Assembly (NCBI RefSeq): GCF_022180385.2
Contig: NZ_BQME02000001.1
Coordinates: forward strand, 698,501 to 762,500
Origin: Paenibacillus sp. L3-i20
Lineage (GTDB): Bacteria; Bacillota; Bacilli; Paenibacillales; Paenibacillaceae
Direction of reading: 5' to 3'
DNA: 64,000 nt
Shown: one piece after another, positions 7,822-16,936 of the stretch
How the letters are laid out: each line of letters opens with the position of its first letter
Position numbering within the stretch: the first letter of the stretch is position 1
Position numbers and translations under genes: made by a program
The notes under the pieces: model-generated
The model's database searches: none
What the model was told of the DNA's origin: nothing
What the model saw: only the letters and a program-made list of their open reading frames with translations

Positions 7822-7880
7822 CTAACAAATAGGACAACCCTAGACGCCAATACGACGTTTTGGTTTGTCCTTTTTGTTAG
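7822..7880. terminator. Hairpin terminator after the DUF4871 gene
   Basis: CTAACAAATAGGACAA (7822-7837) pairs with TTGTCCTTTTTGTTAG (7865-7880) at 15 of 16 positions. It separates the DUF4871 gene (stop at 7919, minus strand) from the downstream stress operon promoter. The T-run is stronger on the plus strand, so strand preference is uncertain. Confidence 0.6.
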
Positions 7881-7918
7881 TTTTGGTAATTTTCTACGCA
7901 ACAAACAATGACCGAAAA

Positions 7919-8755
7919 CTAGCGCTCCAACACCTCAACCACAATACCTTCCACTAATCGTTCATCTACAATGGGGAGCAACATCCATTTACCGGGTTCC
8001 GGAAGCTCCATCATGCTCGGATGAGTTCGAGTAGAACCACGAATTCCAGTGCCAAAAGATTTTATATATAGTACGGAAATCATTTCTGGGCTACCTTCCT
8101 TAACAGCCATTACTCGTAGTGGCCCATCAAGCTCGGCCTTTGATCCCCACAAATGCCACATATATTTGTTTGGTTGTTTTGCTATGAACCCAGGACTAAT
8201 AATACCAACCTTATTTTCCACACCCGTCAGCTCACTATTTTCCGCAGTGAATAGTGGGCTAAGTTCCCATGTTGGCTCGCCTACTTCCAACAGAACATCA
8301 GCGTATTTTTTGCCATCAAAATTAACCTCGAAACGCCACATTCCGCCTAATGGCAAGGCGCAACTAACGATAAATCGTTCCATCATCATTTCTGGAGGGC
8401 TATATTCTGTAATCAGGCTCGATTGGATCGGGCTGAGCCGATGCCCCGTTTCAAGATGGATAACATCGACTGACAGTTTTTTTCCCTCAAAGTGCTTATG
8501 ACTTTCTGTAAAATGAAAAATATAGTTAAATGTACTTCCAGCCTTTACTGTAGGATCTGGAAAAACCTCAAGTATAGATTTCTCATTTTCATAATAAGTT
8601 AATCTTGGCTCCGATAGCTCTGTTGTTACTGTGCTTTCTGTATAATTTGCGCTAAAAAAAACGAACAACCAAAAAGAGGCAAGTGCTCCAATTAAAACGG
8701 CCGGTGCGATGACATCAGTTCCACTCCTTTTCCCACTATTCCAAGCTTGTTTCAT
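7919..8755 (-). CDS. Membrane-anchored DUF4871-like protein
   Basis: A 278-aa protein with one N-terminal TM segment (about 17-38, VIAPAVLIGALASFWLFVFF) and an extracytoplasmic remainder. The C-terminal 120 residues (WELSPLF, then KVGIISPGFIAKQ, KYMWHLWG and LPEPGKWMLLP) follow the DUF4871 pattern of small secreted Bacillus proteins; residues 40-155 form a second beta-rich domain. Only the C-terminal family is recognised, and no function is known for it. It stands alone, with a hairpin 39 bp downstream. The start at ATG 8755 is preceded by AGGAGATGAGGGACCA. Confidence 0.65.
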   Translation of the reverse strand: MKQAWNSGKRSGTDVIAPAVLIGALASFWLFVFFSANYTESTVTTELSEPRLTYYENEKSILEVFPDPTVKAGSTFNYIFHFTESHKHFEGKKLSVDVIHLETGHRLSPIQSSLITEYSPPEMMMERFIVSCALPLGGMWRFEVNFDGKKYADVLLEVGEPTWELSPLFTAENSELTGVENKVGIISPGFIAKQPNKYMWHLWGSKAELDGPLRVMAVKEGSPEMISVLYIKSFGTGIRGSTRTHPSMMELPEPGKWMLLPIVDERLVEGIVVEVLER

Positions 8756-8798
8756 TGGTCCCTCATCTCCTTCATGCAGTGCAGATTAAAATTAAAAA

Positions 8799-8839
8799 AG
8801 GGATGCCCGCAAGAACCAGTTCGGCTGTCGGATATCCCT
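8799..8839 (-). terminator. Second, distal terminator hairpin downstream of lplJ
   Basis: On the minus strand AGGGAT (8839-8834) pairs with ATCCCT (8804-8799), followed by TTTTTT. It lies in the 306-bp gap between the DUF4871 gene and lplJ and would back up the proximal hairpin at 8925-8970. I see no gene in this gap. Confidence 0.55.
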
Positions 8840-8924
8840 GTTGTGATATTTGATTTTTTTAAAATATAAAATTTTACATTTTTATTCATTATACAGGAAA
8901 TCCTTCATTCGCACATAACAAAAA

Positions 8925-8970
8925 CAGACTGTATGAAGGGAACTAACGATCTCCCTAATCACACAATCTG
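8925..8970 (-). terminator. Terminator-like hairpin downstream of lplJ
   Basis: On the minus strand CAGATTGT...AGGGA pairs imperfectly with TCCCT...ACAGTCTG and is followed by TTTTTG. It is placed about 90 bp after the lplJ stop codon. Confidence 0.55.
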
Positions 8971-9061
8971 ATTCATTTTGTAAGCAACTCTTTTGATCAT
9001 AGGACTGAGCTTACTTTCGTGTAGAAAAGAAGCTCATCGTTTAATTACAGCCTTATTGGAG

Positions 9062-10051
9062 TTAGATGAGTAATTCCAGCCATTGTTCCTTCGTGATGGA
9101 ACCGAAGTAATGGGCAAGGTCAATTCCGTCCGTCCACTCACTAAGCGATGTGGCATCATATCGAACACCAGCGAGCTTCAGCGCTATTTCATTACTGTCC
9201 CCTCGTCCGAAGTAATCACCAAAGATGGCCGCTTCTACAATCCGACCTTCTTCTACTTGCAAACGTATGTCGAACGTTCCTACTCCTTCGATACGTTTCT
9301 TTTGTCCAACGTTAAAAACAGGTGATCGGCCGTAATTCCACTCCCAGCTGCGGTAACGTTCATTCGCTAAATCACGGACAGCATTCCACTCTTCTTCGCT
9401 TAATACGTATTCTGGTATTTGCTCTGAATCGCCGAATAGTGATTGCAGCAATGCCAATCTGAATGCTTCAATCGTCATTGGCTCCGGTAAAAATTCAGAG
9501 ATGTTCGCTACTCGACTACGGATCGACTTAGTTGATTTGGATACATATTTTTCAGCATTCACTTTAAGTGCGGAAACTACATTTTCGATTTCCGAGTCAA
9601 ACAACAGCGTACCATGGCTGAACATTTTTCCTTTGGAGAAAAACTGCGCATTACCGGAAATTTTACGTTCACCTACTTGAAGATCGTTGCGACCTGTCAG
9701 TTCAGCCTCAACTCCCAATGTTCGAAGCGCTTCTACGACAGGCTCAGTGAACTTCTTAAAGTTGTGAAAGGAACCGCCATCATCTTTCATAATAAAGCTG
9801 AAATTCAAATTGCCATGATCGTGGTAGACTGCTCCGCCGCCTGAAAGCCTGCGCACAACATGTAAGTTATTCGCTTCTACGTACTCGCCGTTAACTTCCT
9901 CCACCGTATTTTGGTTTTTGCCGATGATGATGGACGGTTCATTTATATAAAAAAGAAGGTAATCGTCGTCAGGAAGGGAACGCAAAATATACTCTTCGAG
10001 AGCCAGATTAAGCGCTGGGTCAGTAATACCTTTGTTGCTAACAAATTTCAT
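9062..10051 (-). CDS. lplJ: Lipoate-protein ligase (LplJ/LplA type)
   Basis: A 329-aa protein equal in length to B. subtilis LplJ (331 aa). The conserved lipoyl-site motif RRLSGGGAVYHDHGNLNFS lies at about 67-85, followed by the catalytic-lysine loop ERKISGNAQ (about 130) and FSHGTLLFD. The C-terminal accessory domain typical of LplA/LplJ (about 250-329) is present. The enzyme activates free lipoate with ATP and transfers it to lysines of the 2-oxoacid dehydrogenase E2 and GcvH proteins in the cytoplasm. The upstream region has the ribosome binding site GGGGGC; the gene is monocistronic with terminators downstream. The family is clear. Confidence 0.93.
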   Translation of the reverse strand: MKFVSNKGITDPALNLALEEYILRSLPDDDYLLFYINEPSIIIGKNQNTVEEVNGEYVEANNLHVVRRLSGGGAVYHDHGNLNFSFIMKDDGGSFHNFKKFTEPVVEALRTLGVEAELTGRNDLQVGERKISGNAQFFSKGKMFSHGTLLFDSEIENVVSALKVNAEKYVSKSTKSIRSRVANISEFLPEPMTIEAFRLALLQSLFGDSEQIPEYVLSEEEWNAVRDLANERYRSWEWNYGRSPVFNVGQKKRIEGVGTFDIRLQVEEGRIVEAAIFGDYFGRGDSNEIALKLAGVRYDATSLSEWTDGIDLAHYFGSITKEQWLELLI

Positions 10052-10193
10052 TGATTTAGCCCCCTAATTAAATTGTAGTTGATAGGGGCATTATACCTGT
10101 CAGCGTGATTCATTTTCAACTTTTGGGAAAATAGGTATACTAGAATCTAATTATCTGAGGCAATTACTCAATTAACAATAAGGGGCTGATCAT

Positions 10194-11168
10194 ATGAAAT
10201 ATCGCCTTCTAGGCAACAGCGGGTTAAAGGTTTCCGCGCTTGGACTCGGGACAAATGCCTTTGGCAAACGAGCTGATGCGAACACTTCGAAAGCAATCAT
10301 TCATTACGCCCTAGATCATGGCATCACCTTTATCGATACGGCCAACATCTATGCGGGAACAGAATCGGAGAAAATTATCGGGGATGCGCTTAAAGGTCGT
10401 CGTCATGAAGCAGTTCTTACAACAAAAGCTGGTCTTCCAAGAGGACCTGGGCCTTACGAGCGTGGATCTTCCCGTCGTCATCTCACTTTGGAGCTGGAGC
10501 AAAGTTTGAAGAGACTCGGTACCGACTATGTCGATCTCTATCAGATTCATACGTTTGATCCAGAAACGCCGCTTGAAGAGACACTTCGAACGCTGGAGAA
10601 TATGATTCAATCAGGCAAAGTGCGCTACATTGGGGCATCGAATTATTATGCATGGGAGCTTATGAAGGCGGTTGGTATTAGTGATCGACTTGGGCTAAAC
10701 CGTTTTGTCTCTATGCAGACTAGCTACTCCTTAGCTGATCGAACGCCTGAACGTGAACTAATCCCAATGTGTGTGGATCAAGGCATTGGGATTATTCCAT
10801 ATTTTCCGCTTGCAGGAGGCATCCTTACTGGTAAATACAGCGCTTCGCAAGGAGCACCTGTAGATTCCAGAGCCATTACAGATCCTAACTTCCAAAGGTT
10901 CCTTAGCAAAGAAAGAATACAATTCGGAAGTCAGGTTGGACAAATGGCAAGCAGACTAGAAAGCACGGCAAGTGCACTATCACTGGCGTGGTTAATGCAA
11001 CAACCACAAGTATGTACTGTCATCGTTGGTGCAACTACTGTAGAGCAACTGCGGGACAATTTAAACAGCAATATACTGGAGCTGGATGCCGCTACCCTTG
11101 CCGAGCTCAATCAATTGAGTGAGCAATTCCGACACGGTGATCCTTTTGCAATCTATCGCTTATCATAG
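10194..11168 (+). CDS. Aldo/keto reductase
   Basis: A 324-aa (alpha/beta)8 NADPH-dependent oxidoreductase. Catalytic tetrad residues are visible: Asp and Tyr in DTANIYAGTES (about 48-53), Lys in LTTKAG (about 80) and His in LYQIHTFD (about 120). The C-terminal QPQVCTVIVGATTVEQLRDN cofactor motif is also present. The sequence type is the YghZ/IolS-like branch; the substrate is unknown. The start ATG is preceded by AAGGGGCTGATCAT. The 3' end overlaps the convergent DUF4085 gene by 16 bp. Confidence 0.92.
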   Translation: MKYRLLGNSGLKVSALGLGTNAFGKRADANTSKAIIHYALDHGITFIDTANIYAGTESEKIIGDALKGRRHEAVLTTKAGLPRGPGPYERGSSRRHLTLELEQSLKRLGTDYVDLYQIHTFDPETPLEETLRTLENMIQSGKVRYIGASNYYAWELMKAVGISDRLGLNRFVSMQTSYSLADRTPERELIPMCVDQGIGIIPYFPLAGGILTGKYSASQGAPVDSRAITDPNFQRFLSKERIQFGSQVGQMASRLESTASALSLAWLMQQPQVCTVIVGATTVEQLRDNLNSNILELDAATLAELNQLSEQFRHGDPFAIYRLS

Positions 11169-11842
11169 CTAAACTGGACTGAAACGTCCTTTGCTACAAT
11201 TTTGAGCACATTCATTGTGAGATAACCAAGAGGAGAGCTGAGCAGAGCATTAACTGTACAGGAGCCTTCCTCCTCGTTCCAAAACAGCTCCTCATAGAGC
11301 CACCAGTTTCCGATCATATCCTCTGAAAGCTCATACTCCGACACTCCATGAAAATGAAGTCGGAGTTGATTATCATTCAGCATCGAGCTGCTGCTATCAA
11401 GCAGTAGCTCAATGTTTCCATCCTCATTGATATTAATTTCTAACAACTTAGAATCATGTAGAAGATGAATTATTTTGCGATCTACCGGCAGTTTATGTTC
11501 GTAATTAGCATATCCATCCTGATATTGCCTGCACGCCTCTTTCCATTCCTCATCAAGTTCTGTCCTCCATTGTTTCACCATGGTTAGTACTTCCGGTTTA
11601 GGATAATGAATACCTGTCAATTCGCCACGTTCAATCAGCTCAATAATAGGTTCAGGTGCGTACTTCAACAATAGCGGTTTTATTATTTCAAAAGACTTCG
11701 TCGTTAGAGCTTCAAAATCTCGCCCATACTCCACATACCTTTGCTTAACAAGCTCAAGCTCCTCTTGATTGGCCGGAAAGACTAGAGCTCCTCTAACTTG
11801 CATCTTCTCGTACATCTCTGTTGTGAAATATCGCAAGTCCAT
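11153..11842 (-). CDS. DUF4085 family protein
   Basis: A 229-aa cytoplasmic protein beginning MDLRYFTTEMYEKMQVRG, the usual start of DUF4085 proteins of Bacilli, and continuing with the family's helical N-terminal half and beta-rich C-terminal half (HDSKLLEI onward). The function is unknown. It overlaps the convergent aldo/keto reductase gene by 16 bp at the 3' end, so the two may interfere by antisense transcription. The upstream gene (Gfo/Idh/MocA) is on the same strand with a 44-bp gap. Confidence 0.68.
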   Translation of the reverse strand: MDLRYFTTEMYEKMQVRGALVFPANQEELELVKQRYVEYGRDFEALTTKSFEIIKPLLLKYAPEPIIELIERGELTGIHYPKPEVLTMVKQWRTELDEEWKEACRQYQDGYANYEHKLPVDRKIIHLLHDSKLLEININEDGNIELLLDSSSSMLNDNQLRLHFHGVSEYELSEDMIGNWWLYEELFWNEEEGSCTVNALLSSPLGYLTMNVLKIVAKDVSVQFSYDKR

Positions 11843-11886
11843 TCCTCCGATGGCTTCAACATGTCGACTATAGGTACTATTAAACG

Positions 11887-12882
11887 TTATGCAGTAACCC
11901 CATCGGCTGGATAGATAACTCCCATTTGTCGTCTAGCTTCATCCATGATCTCCAGTGTAATTAGCGACGTTTCAAATGTATTAATCGCTGATTCCGTCCG
12001 ACCTTCGTTGATGAGAGAAATAAACTCTGCTACTTCATAGAACATGGAATGTTCAATCGTTGGCTTCGAAATATTTTCAATTTCACCGTTACGGAAGTGG
12101 AGCTCGATCTTAGTTGGTTCACTAATTTTATTAATGGTTATATTGCCGTCTTCACCTTGGATTTCATTGATCATTGAGGAATTTGATATTTTCGAATGCA
12201 GCAATACTGCATCCATTGTCTCGTACTCTAGCAATATGCTTCCTTCGGCGTCTACACCTGACTCTAGCAAATAACCTGTCGCTTTTACAGACTTTGGTCT
12301 GCCAAATAACGCAACAGCAGGATAAATACAATACACGCCAATATCTATTAGCGATCCATTGGATAGCTCTGGCTTGAATGCGTTAAGGATCGTACCATCC
12401 TTATATGCGTCATAACGGGAAGAGTATTGACAGAAGCTCGCAAAATAACGTCGTACTGTACCAATACGCCCGATATTTTCTTTTACAGCCTCAAAACCAG
12501 GCATTATTGTCGATTTAACAGCTTCCATCAACAACACGTTATTTCGTTTAGATGCTTCAATCATTTCTTTAAACTCACGAACATTAGACGCAACAGGCTT
12601 CTCACAAAGCACATGTATGCCGTAGTTCATCGCAGTAATTGCTTGCTCAGCATGATAGCTGTTTGGGCTAGCAATATAAATCGCATCGATTTCACCGCTT
12701 GTTAACATAGCTTCTAAATCTATAAATGTGTATGCAATAGTGTGCTTTTGAGCGAATTCACGTGCTCTTTCCTCCGTGCGGGAATAGACCGCAGTAAGCT
12801 GAAATTCCTCATGCTGCCTTGCAGCTGCAATAAATCGTTCTGTAATCCAGTTTGTTCCTATAATGCCGAATCGTATCATCAT
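11887..12882 (-). CDS. Gfo/Idh/MocA-family NAD(P)-dependent oxidoreductase
   Basis: About 331 aa. The N-terminal Rossmann domain starts MIRFGIIGTNWITERF with the GxxGxx cofactor motif, followed by CEKPVASN (about 92-99), whose Lys is the conserved catalytic lysine of the family. The C-terminal GFO_IDH_MocA_C beta-sheet domain follows (from about 120). Members oxidise or reduce sugars and related cyclic alcohols; the substrate is not predictable. AAGGAG lies 6-9 nt before the tandem ATGs at 12882/12879, which I prefer to ATG 12912. Confidence 0.9.
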   Translation of the reverse strand: MMIRFGIIGTNWITERFIAAARQHEEFQLTAVYSRTEERAREFAQKHTIAYTFIDLEAMLTSGEIDAIYIASPNSYHAEQAITAMNYGIHVLCEKPVASNVREFKEMIEASKRNNVLLMEAVKSTIMPGFEAVKENIGRIGTVRRYFASFCQYSSRYDAYKDGTILNAFKPELSNGSLIDIGVYCIYPAVALFGRPKSVKATGYLLESGVDAEGSILLEYETMDAVLLHSKISNSSMINEIQGEDGNITINKISEPTKIELHFRNGEIENISKPTIEHSMFYEVAEFISLINEGRTESAINTFETSLITLEIMDEARRQMGVIYPADGVTA

Positions 12883-12972
12883 TAACATCTCCTTCATCTT
12901 TGACAAAAACAAATCGTCTATATTATATTGGGCGTGAACGAATAAGAACCGCTTTACATAGGAGGTAAAAGA

Positions 12973-14358
12973 TTGGACACATCTGTTGTACTCATACCCG
13001 CACTACTTATTATCGCTATTATACTTCTTATTTTCTTCTCGCAAACGAAGCCAAAAAAACATATTTGGTTCGGGGTCACATTCCCTAACGAAGCGTTAAA
13101 GGATGCAAGATTAAACGCTTTGCGTAAACCATTTATAAAGAGTTGTGCATCATTCGCTGTTGCATACATTGTTGCCCTGCTGCCTTTACTATGGCTAGGA
13201 GACAATGCCGCACCTGCGTTTATTTATTTGTGTCTATGGCTAGTTGCTGTTAGCTTAACTTCAACAGTACCATTTAAACAAATTCATCACAAGGCAGCCA
13301 TGTTGAAAAGAGATAATGGTTGGTTTGTTGGCAAACAAAAAACAATTACCATCGATAAGGAGATTGCACACTACTCTCGCATGAACCCGCTATCTCCCTA
13401 CTTGTTCCTCGTACCTGCTCTGTTATCCATACCTTTGATCATTATTTCCGTTCAAAATGATAATCTCTTGCTTCGACTAACCGGTATAGCATCTCTACTA
13501 ATGACAGGTGTTATGTTACTTCTATCACTCACATTCACACACGGCAAGCAGCGTGCTTATAGCCGGAATGCTCTGCCTAACTTAGCCATTCATCATGCTG
13601 CTCGAAAATATTGGTCCGTACTATGGCTTGCGCTTGCCATTTTTGAAGTTGTGAATTGCTTTATCGCTTACTATGTTCTAAGTGAGGGTGCTTCGCTAAG
13701 CAGGGGTCTTTGGACAAGCGGAATTGCTATGATGTCCTTGGTGCCACTATTCGGAATCTATTATGTACATAATCGGATTAGAGATCTGGAATACCGCTTC
13801 GCACATACGGATGGCAAAAGTTATGTTGCAGATAGTGACCAGTATTGGCGACATGGTATGACCTATTTTAATCCCGATAATCGATCAACAATGGTAGAAA
13901 AACGAGTTGGGATTGGAAGGACGGTAAATAGAGCCACTTCCACTGGTAAAGTGATCTATTACGGTACTTTTATTGTTATCGCTGTTGTCATAATACCTGT
14001 GACGACGATGCTCATTCGCGCTGATTCGACGGCACCACAATTACTTATAGACGACAGTGGTTTCGTTACGATTGAAGATACAGAGTATCCTTACAAATTT
14101 CATAGCAAAGATATTCAAAAGTTGGAACTAGAAACAATGCTCCCTACCGGCTTCCGATCTAACGGCATAGCAACTTCAGCTTTCGCTAGAGGCAATTTCA
14201 AGCTCAATGATCTAGGAGCTGCGAAATTGTATGTATTCAAGAAGTCATCACCTTTTATCGTAATGAAGCTAGAGGACTTATATATTGTTTATAATGAAGA
14301 AGCACCTGCTGAAACAAAAGCGTTATTTGAAAAGTTGCAGAAACAAGTGAAAAAATGA
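12973..14358 (+). CDS. Multi-TM protein with DUF5808 domain
   Basis: A 461-aa integral membrane protein. The start is TTG 12973 with GGAGG 7 nt upstream. There is an N-terminal TM helix, further helices at roughly 57-95, 140-195, 215-265 and 330-350, and a soluble DUF5808 stretch (YWRHGMTYFNPDN, VEKRVGIGRTVN) at about 295-325. The last 110 residues lie outside or inside the membrane as a beta-rich domain. Relatives often follow a GntR-type regulator gene; none is adjacent here. The function is unknown. Confidence 0.72.
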   Translation: MDTSVVLIPALLIIAIILLIFFSQTKPKKHIWFGVTFPNEALKDARLNALRKPFIKSCASFAVAYIVALLPLLWLGDNAAPAFIYLCLWLVAVSLTSTVPFKQIHHKAAMLKRDNGWFVGKQKTITIDKEIAHYSRMNPLSPYLFLVPALLSIPLIIISVQNDNLLLRLTGIASLLMTGVMLLLSLTFTHGKQRAYSRNALPNLAIHHAARKYWSVLWLALAIFEVVNCFIAYYVLSEGASLSRGLWTSGIAMMSLVPLFGIYYVHNRIRDLEYRFAHTDGKSYVADSDQYWRHGMTYFNPDNRSTMVEKRVGIGRTVNRATSTGKVIYYGTFIVIAVVIIPVTTMLIRADSTAPQLLIDDSGFVTIEDTEYPYKFHSKDIQKLELETMLPTGFRSNGIATSAFARGNFKLNDLGAAKLYVFKKSSPFIVMKLEDLYIVYNEEAPAETKALFEKLQKQVKK

Positions 14359-14383
14359 GAATGTGATCATTCGAGTTGCTAAT

Positions 14384-14469
14384 AAGAAACCGCTGCGTTA
14401 TTGAAATACACCCCTTAAAGTTAGACGGTATCTAACTTTAAGGGTCACTTCATTTCGCCGCGGTTTCTT
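14384..14469. repeat. Nested inverted repeat / bidirectional terminator
   Basis: A perfect 14-bp inner stem (CCCTTAAAGTTAGA at 14412-14425 with TCTAACTTTAAGGG at 14431-14444, 5-nt loop) sits inside an outer repeat (AAGAAACCGCTGCG from 14384; reverse complement ending 14469, one mismatch). It lies between convergent genes and begins 4 bp after the stop codon of the downstream minus-strand gene. It could be a composite terminator or a small MITE-like element. Confidence 0.7.
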
Positions 14470-14473
14470 GGTA

Positions 14474-15244
14474 TTATTCGTCATCTTCATCAACAAGAAG
14501 CTTCTCCAGCATACGATCCCGATTGTTTAGAAATTGCTTTGTAATGATGTAATGATCGGTCTCTTCCCATGTCGTCTCTTGGATTCCATCGGATGATAGC
14601 TGATAGATGATTGAGTCTGGATAAGCAAGTAAAATAGGCGAATGTGTCGCAATGACAAACTGAGAATTATCCCGTATCAAATCATGCATTCTAGCCAGCA
14701 TAGCGAGCTGCCTTGAGGGTGACAACGCGGCTTCTGGCTCGTCCAAAATATATAGTCCATTCCCACCAAATCGATGGAGAAACGTCGCTAAAAAAGATTC
14801 GCCATGCGATTGTTGATGGAGTGACTTGCCTCCATAGGAGTCGATGATAGGCCTACCGAATCCACCTGCACGGTCCATCTCATCAATGCTCGTCGCTAGA
14901 TTGTAGTATGACTCTGCTCGGAAGAAGAAGCCATCACGAGGCCTTCTTGCCCCTCGCGCTATTCTCAAATAATTATATAGCTCGGAATGGGTTGCCGCAG
15001 TTTCAAACGAGAAGTTCATCGTCCCGCCCTCCGCATTAAATCCAAGGGCAACGGCAATAGCTTCCATCAGAGTCGACTTACCTGAGCCATTTTCTCCGAC
15101 CAAATAAGTTACTTTTGGATGAAAGCTTAGTTCACTGAGCTCACGAATAGCATCTAAATTGAATGGATATTGCTCGAATGAGGGAACATTGTCTCTAAGT
15201 AAATTTAAATTTCTCAAATAATATCGTTGATCATAGATGGACAA
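14474..15244 (-). CDS. COG3910-type ABC/SMC-like ATPase
   Basis: A 256-aa soluble ATPase. Walker A GENGSGKST is at about 49-57, the ABC-like signature region SHGES at about 146-150, Walker B LYILDEPEAAL at about 163-173, and the H-loop ATHSP at about 199-203. This is the single-domain AAA_21/COG3910 arrangement found in predicted ATPases of unknown role. It is not a transporter subunit: no TM partner is adjacent. The neighbour upstream on the same strand is the CYTH phosphatase (75-bp gap). Confidence 0.85.
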   Translation of the reverse strand: MSIYDQRYYLRNLNLLRDNVPSFEQYPFNLDAIRELSELSFHPKVTYLVGENGSGKSTLMEAIAVALGFNAEGGTMNFSFETAATHSELYNYLRIARGARRPRDGFFFRAESYYNLATSIDEMDRAGGFGRPIIDSYGGKSLHQQSHGESFLATFLHRFGGNGLYILDEPEAALSPSRQLAMLARMHDLIRDNSQFVIATHSPILLAYPDSIIYQLSSDGIQETTWEETDHYIITKQFLNNRDRMLEKLLVDEDDE

Positions 15245-15319
15245 GCGACTACTCCCTCCCTTCGTAGTACGAGGTCATTCCTCTACAAATGTCTTAGGTA
15301 CTACAAAGATGTAAACTGT

Positions 15320-15829
15320 TTATTCGCTCCGCCACTTATCCCCTTGCAGCTGCTTCCAAACCGTCTTATTGCTGTATTGTTTCTGAGAACTGATCTCTTC
15401 TCCAAACCACGATGGTGCTTCGAATTCATTTGCTTCTTCTATTGATGAAAATTCCACTTCTAATACTGACAATTTCACTTGATCGTAGTTATCAATTTCG
15501 ACCGTTATGCCATTCCAGCTGGCAGTTATACGATCTTTCGTAAGTGGTGTAAATTCGAATGCCTTAACTACTTGCGTGTAGATTCCTTCGGATATTTCGT
15601 ATTCTACTTCTTCGCGCACTAAGCCATTCCCCTTTTTGAACGTATGGGTGTAGCTAATTTCACCAGATGGCTCAGCAGCAATACGACGTACTCTGATCTC
15701 TTCGTTATCATCCATCGCCAAATATGTTTGCTCAATCCGTTGGTTTAGTTGAACAACTAACTCTCCACTTATTCGTAATTCCTCAGGGAATTGCGGCAGT
15801 AAAAACTTTCGTTCGATCTCCATAGACAT
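15320..15829 (-). CDS. CYTH-domain triphosphate tunnel metalloenzyme
   Basis: A 169-aa protein with the N-terminal EXEXK-type motif MEIERKFLLP at 3-12, RVRRI at about 46-50 and EVEYEI at about 78-83. These Glu/Arg/Lys clusters line the tunnel of the CYTH fold. Family members hydrolyse inorganic triphosphate or thiamine triphosphate, or act as class IV adenylate cyclases; the short stand-alone form is usually a tripolyphosphatase. The start is ATG 15829 with GGGAGACGTGTATAA upstream. Confidence 0.88.
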   Translation of the reverse strand: MSMEIERKFLLPQFPEELRISGELVVQLNQRIEQTYLAMDDNEEIRVRRIAAEPSGEISYTHTFKKGNGLVREEVEYEISEGIYTQVVKAFEFTPLTKDRITASWNGITVEIDNYDQVKLSVLEVEFSSIEEANEFEAPSWFGEEISSQKQYSNKTVWKQLQGDKWRSE

Positions 15830-16018
15830 TTATACACGTCTCCCTTTATTTCTTCTATTGTGACAACATCTATTATTTACATTCATTCATCCAAACTATC
15901 AAAATTGAGAGTGCGAAGCAACTGATTACGATACGTTTATGAAATTATCCCATTTTATTCAAGGCAATCGCTTGTTACAATAATAGGAGATTATTCAGAC
16001 GTTAGGGGCCTGTAAACG

Positions 16019-16843
16019 ATGGTTAATTATACTTCCGTAAGTAAAGTATTGACGATAGCCGGGTCAGATAGCGGCGGTGGTGCTGGCATTCAAGCTGATC
16101 TCAAAACGTTTCAAGAGCTAGGAGTGTACGGTATGTCAGCGATTACTGCAATTACTGCGCAAAATACGCTCGGAGTACATCGTATATTTCCCGTAGAAAC
16201 AGCCGCTGTATCCGCTCAGCTTCAAGCGATTGGCGACGACCTTCCGCCAAATGCACTTAAGACTGGTATGCTTGCAAACGCAGAAATCACCACAATTGTA
16301 GCCGAAAACATGAAACGATATGGATGGTGCAATCTAGTCATCGATCCCGTCATGCTTGCAAAAGACGGAGCTTCCTTATTAGCTCAAGAAGCTACAAGCA
16401 CCCTTATAACGAAGCTATTTCCTCTTGCTACAGTAGTTACACCCAATATTCCCGAAGCGGAGACACTTACTGGCATGAAAATTGTGACACTTGATGATCG
16501 TAAGGAAGCAGCCATGCGATTGTTGGATATGGGTACAAGGGCGGTCATCTTGAAGGGTGGACATGATCCTTCTACAGGAGATGTTGTCATAGACATGTTG
16601 TTTGAAGAAAACAACGTCTATTCCTTTGAAAGCCCACGGGTAAATACTCGTCATACTCACGGTACAGGTTGTACTTTTTCAGCAGCTATTGCTAGCGGAC
16701 TAGCAAAAGGAAAATCGCTTCTGGACTCGGTTACAATAGCAAAAGCATTTATCGATTCAGCGATTGAGCATCAGCTTGGTTTCGGTGCAGGACACGGACC
16801 AACGAACCATTTTGCCTATAGAAGCATGAACAAGATACATTAG
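16019..16843 (+). CDS. thiD: Hydroxymethylpyrimidine/phosphomethylpyrimidine kinase
   Basis: A 274-aa ribokinase-superfamily enzyme. The N-terminal TIAGSDSGGGAGIQADLKTF (about 12-31) is the HMP-binding motif of ThiD. NALKTGML (about 79-86), VTPNIPEAE (about 140-148) and HGTGCTFSAAIAS (about 214-226, anion hole and catalytic Asp region, here with Cys) follow. It phosphorylates HMP and HMP-P in thiamine synthesis or salvage; close relatives act on pyridoxal. No TPP riboswitch could be recognised in the 190 bp upstream and no other thi gene is adjacent, so it is probably a salvage copy. Confidence 0.9.
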   Translation: MVNYTSVSKVLTIAGSDSGGGAGIQADLKTFQELGVYGMSAITAITAQNTLGVHRIFPVETAAVSAQLQAIGDDLPPNALKTGMLANAEITTIVAENMKRYGWCNLVIDPVMLAKDGASLLAQEATSTLITKLFPLATVVTPNIPEAETLTGMKIVTLDDRKEAAMRLLDMGTRAVILKGGHDPSTGDVVIDMLFEENNVYSFESPRVNTRHTHGTGCTFSAAIASGLAKGKSLLDSVTIAKAFIDSAIEHQLGFGAGHGPTNHFAYRSMNKIH

Positions 16844-16936
16844 TTTTGACCCGCACGATTTGAACGCTGCTGCAACTTTTGGACATGCTCGGTCGTCTGT
16901 TGTTCGACTTCATTAGAACTAAGGAGAGAAGCGAGC

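Noticed and set aside
15830..16018. TPP riboswitch upstream of thiD
   Set aside because: No CUGAGA-type or other conserved TPP core was recognised in this stretch.
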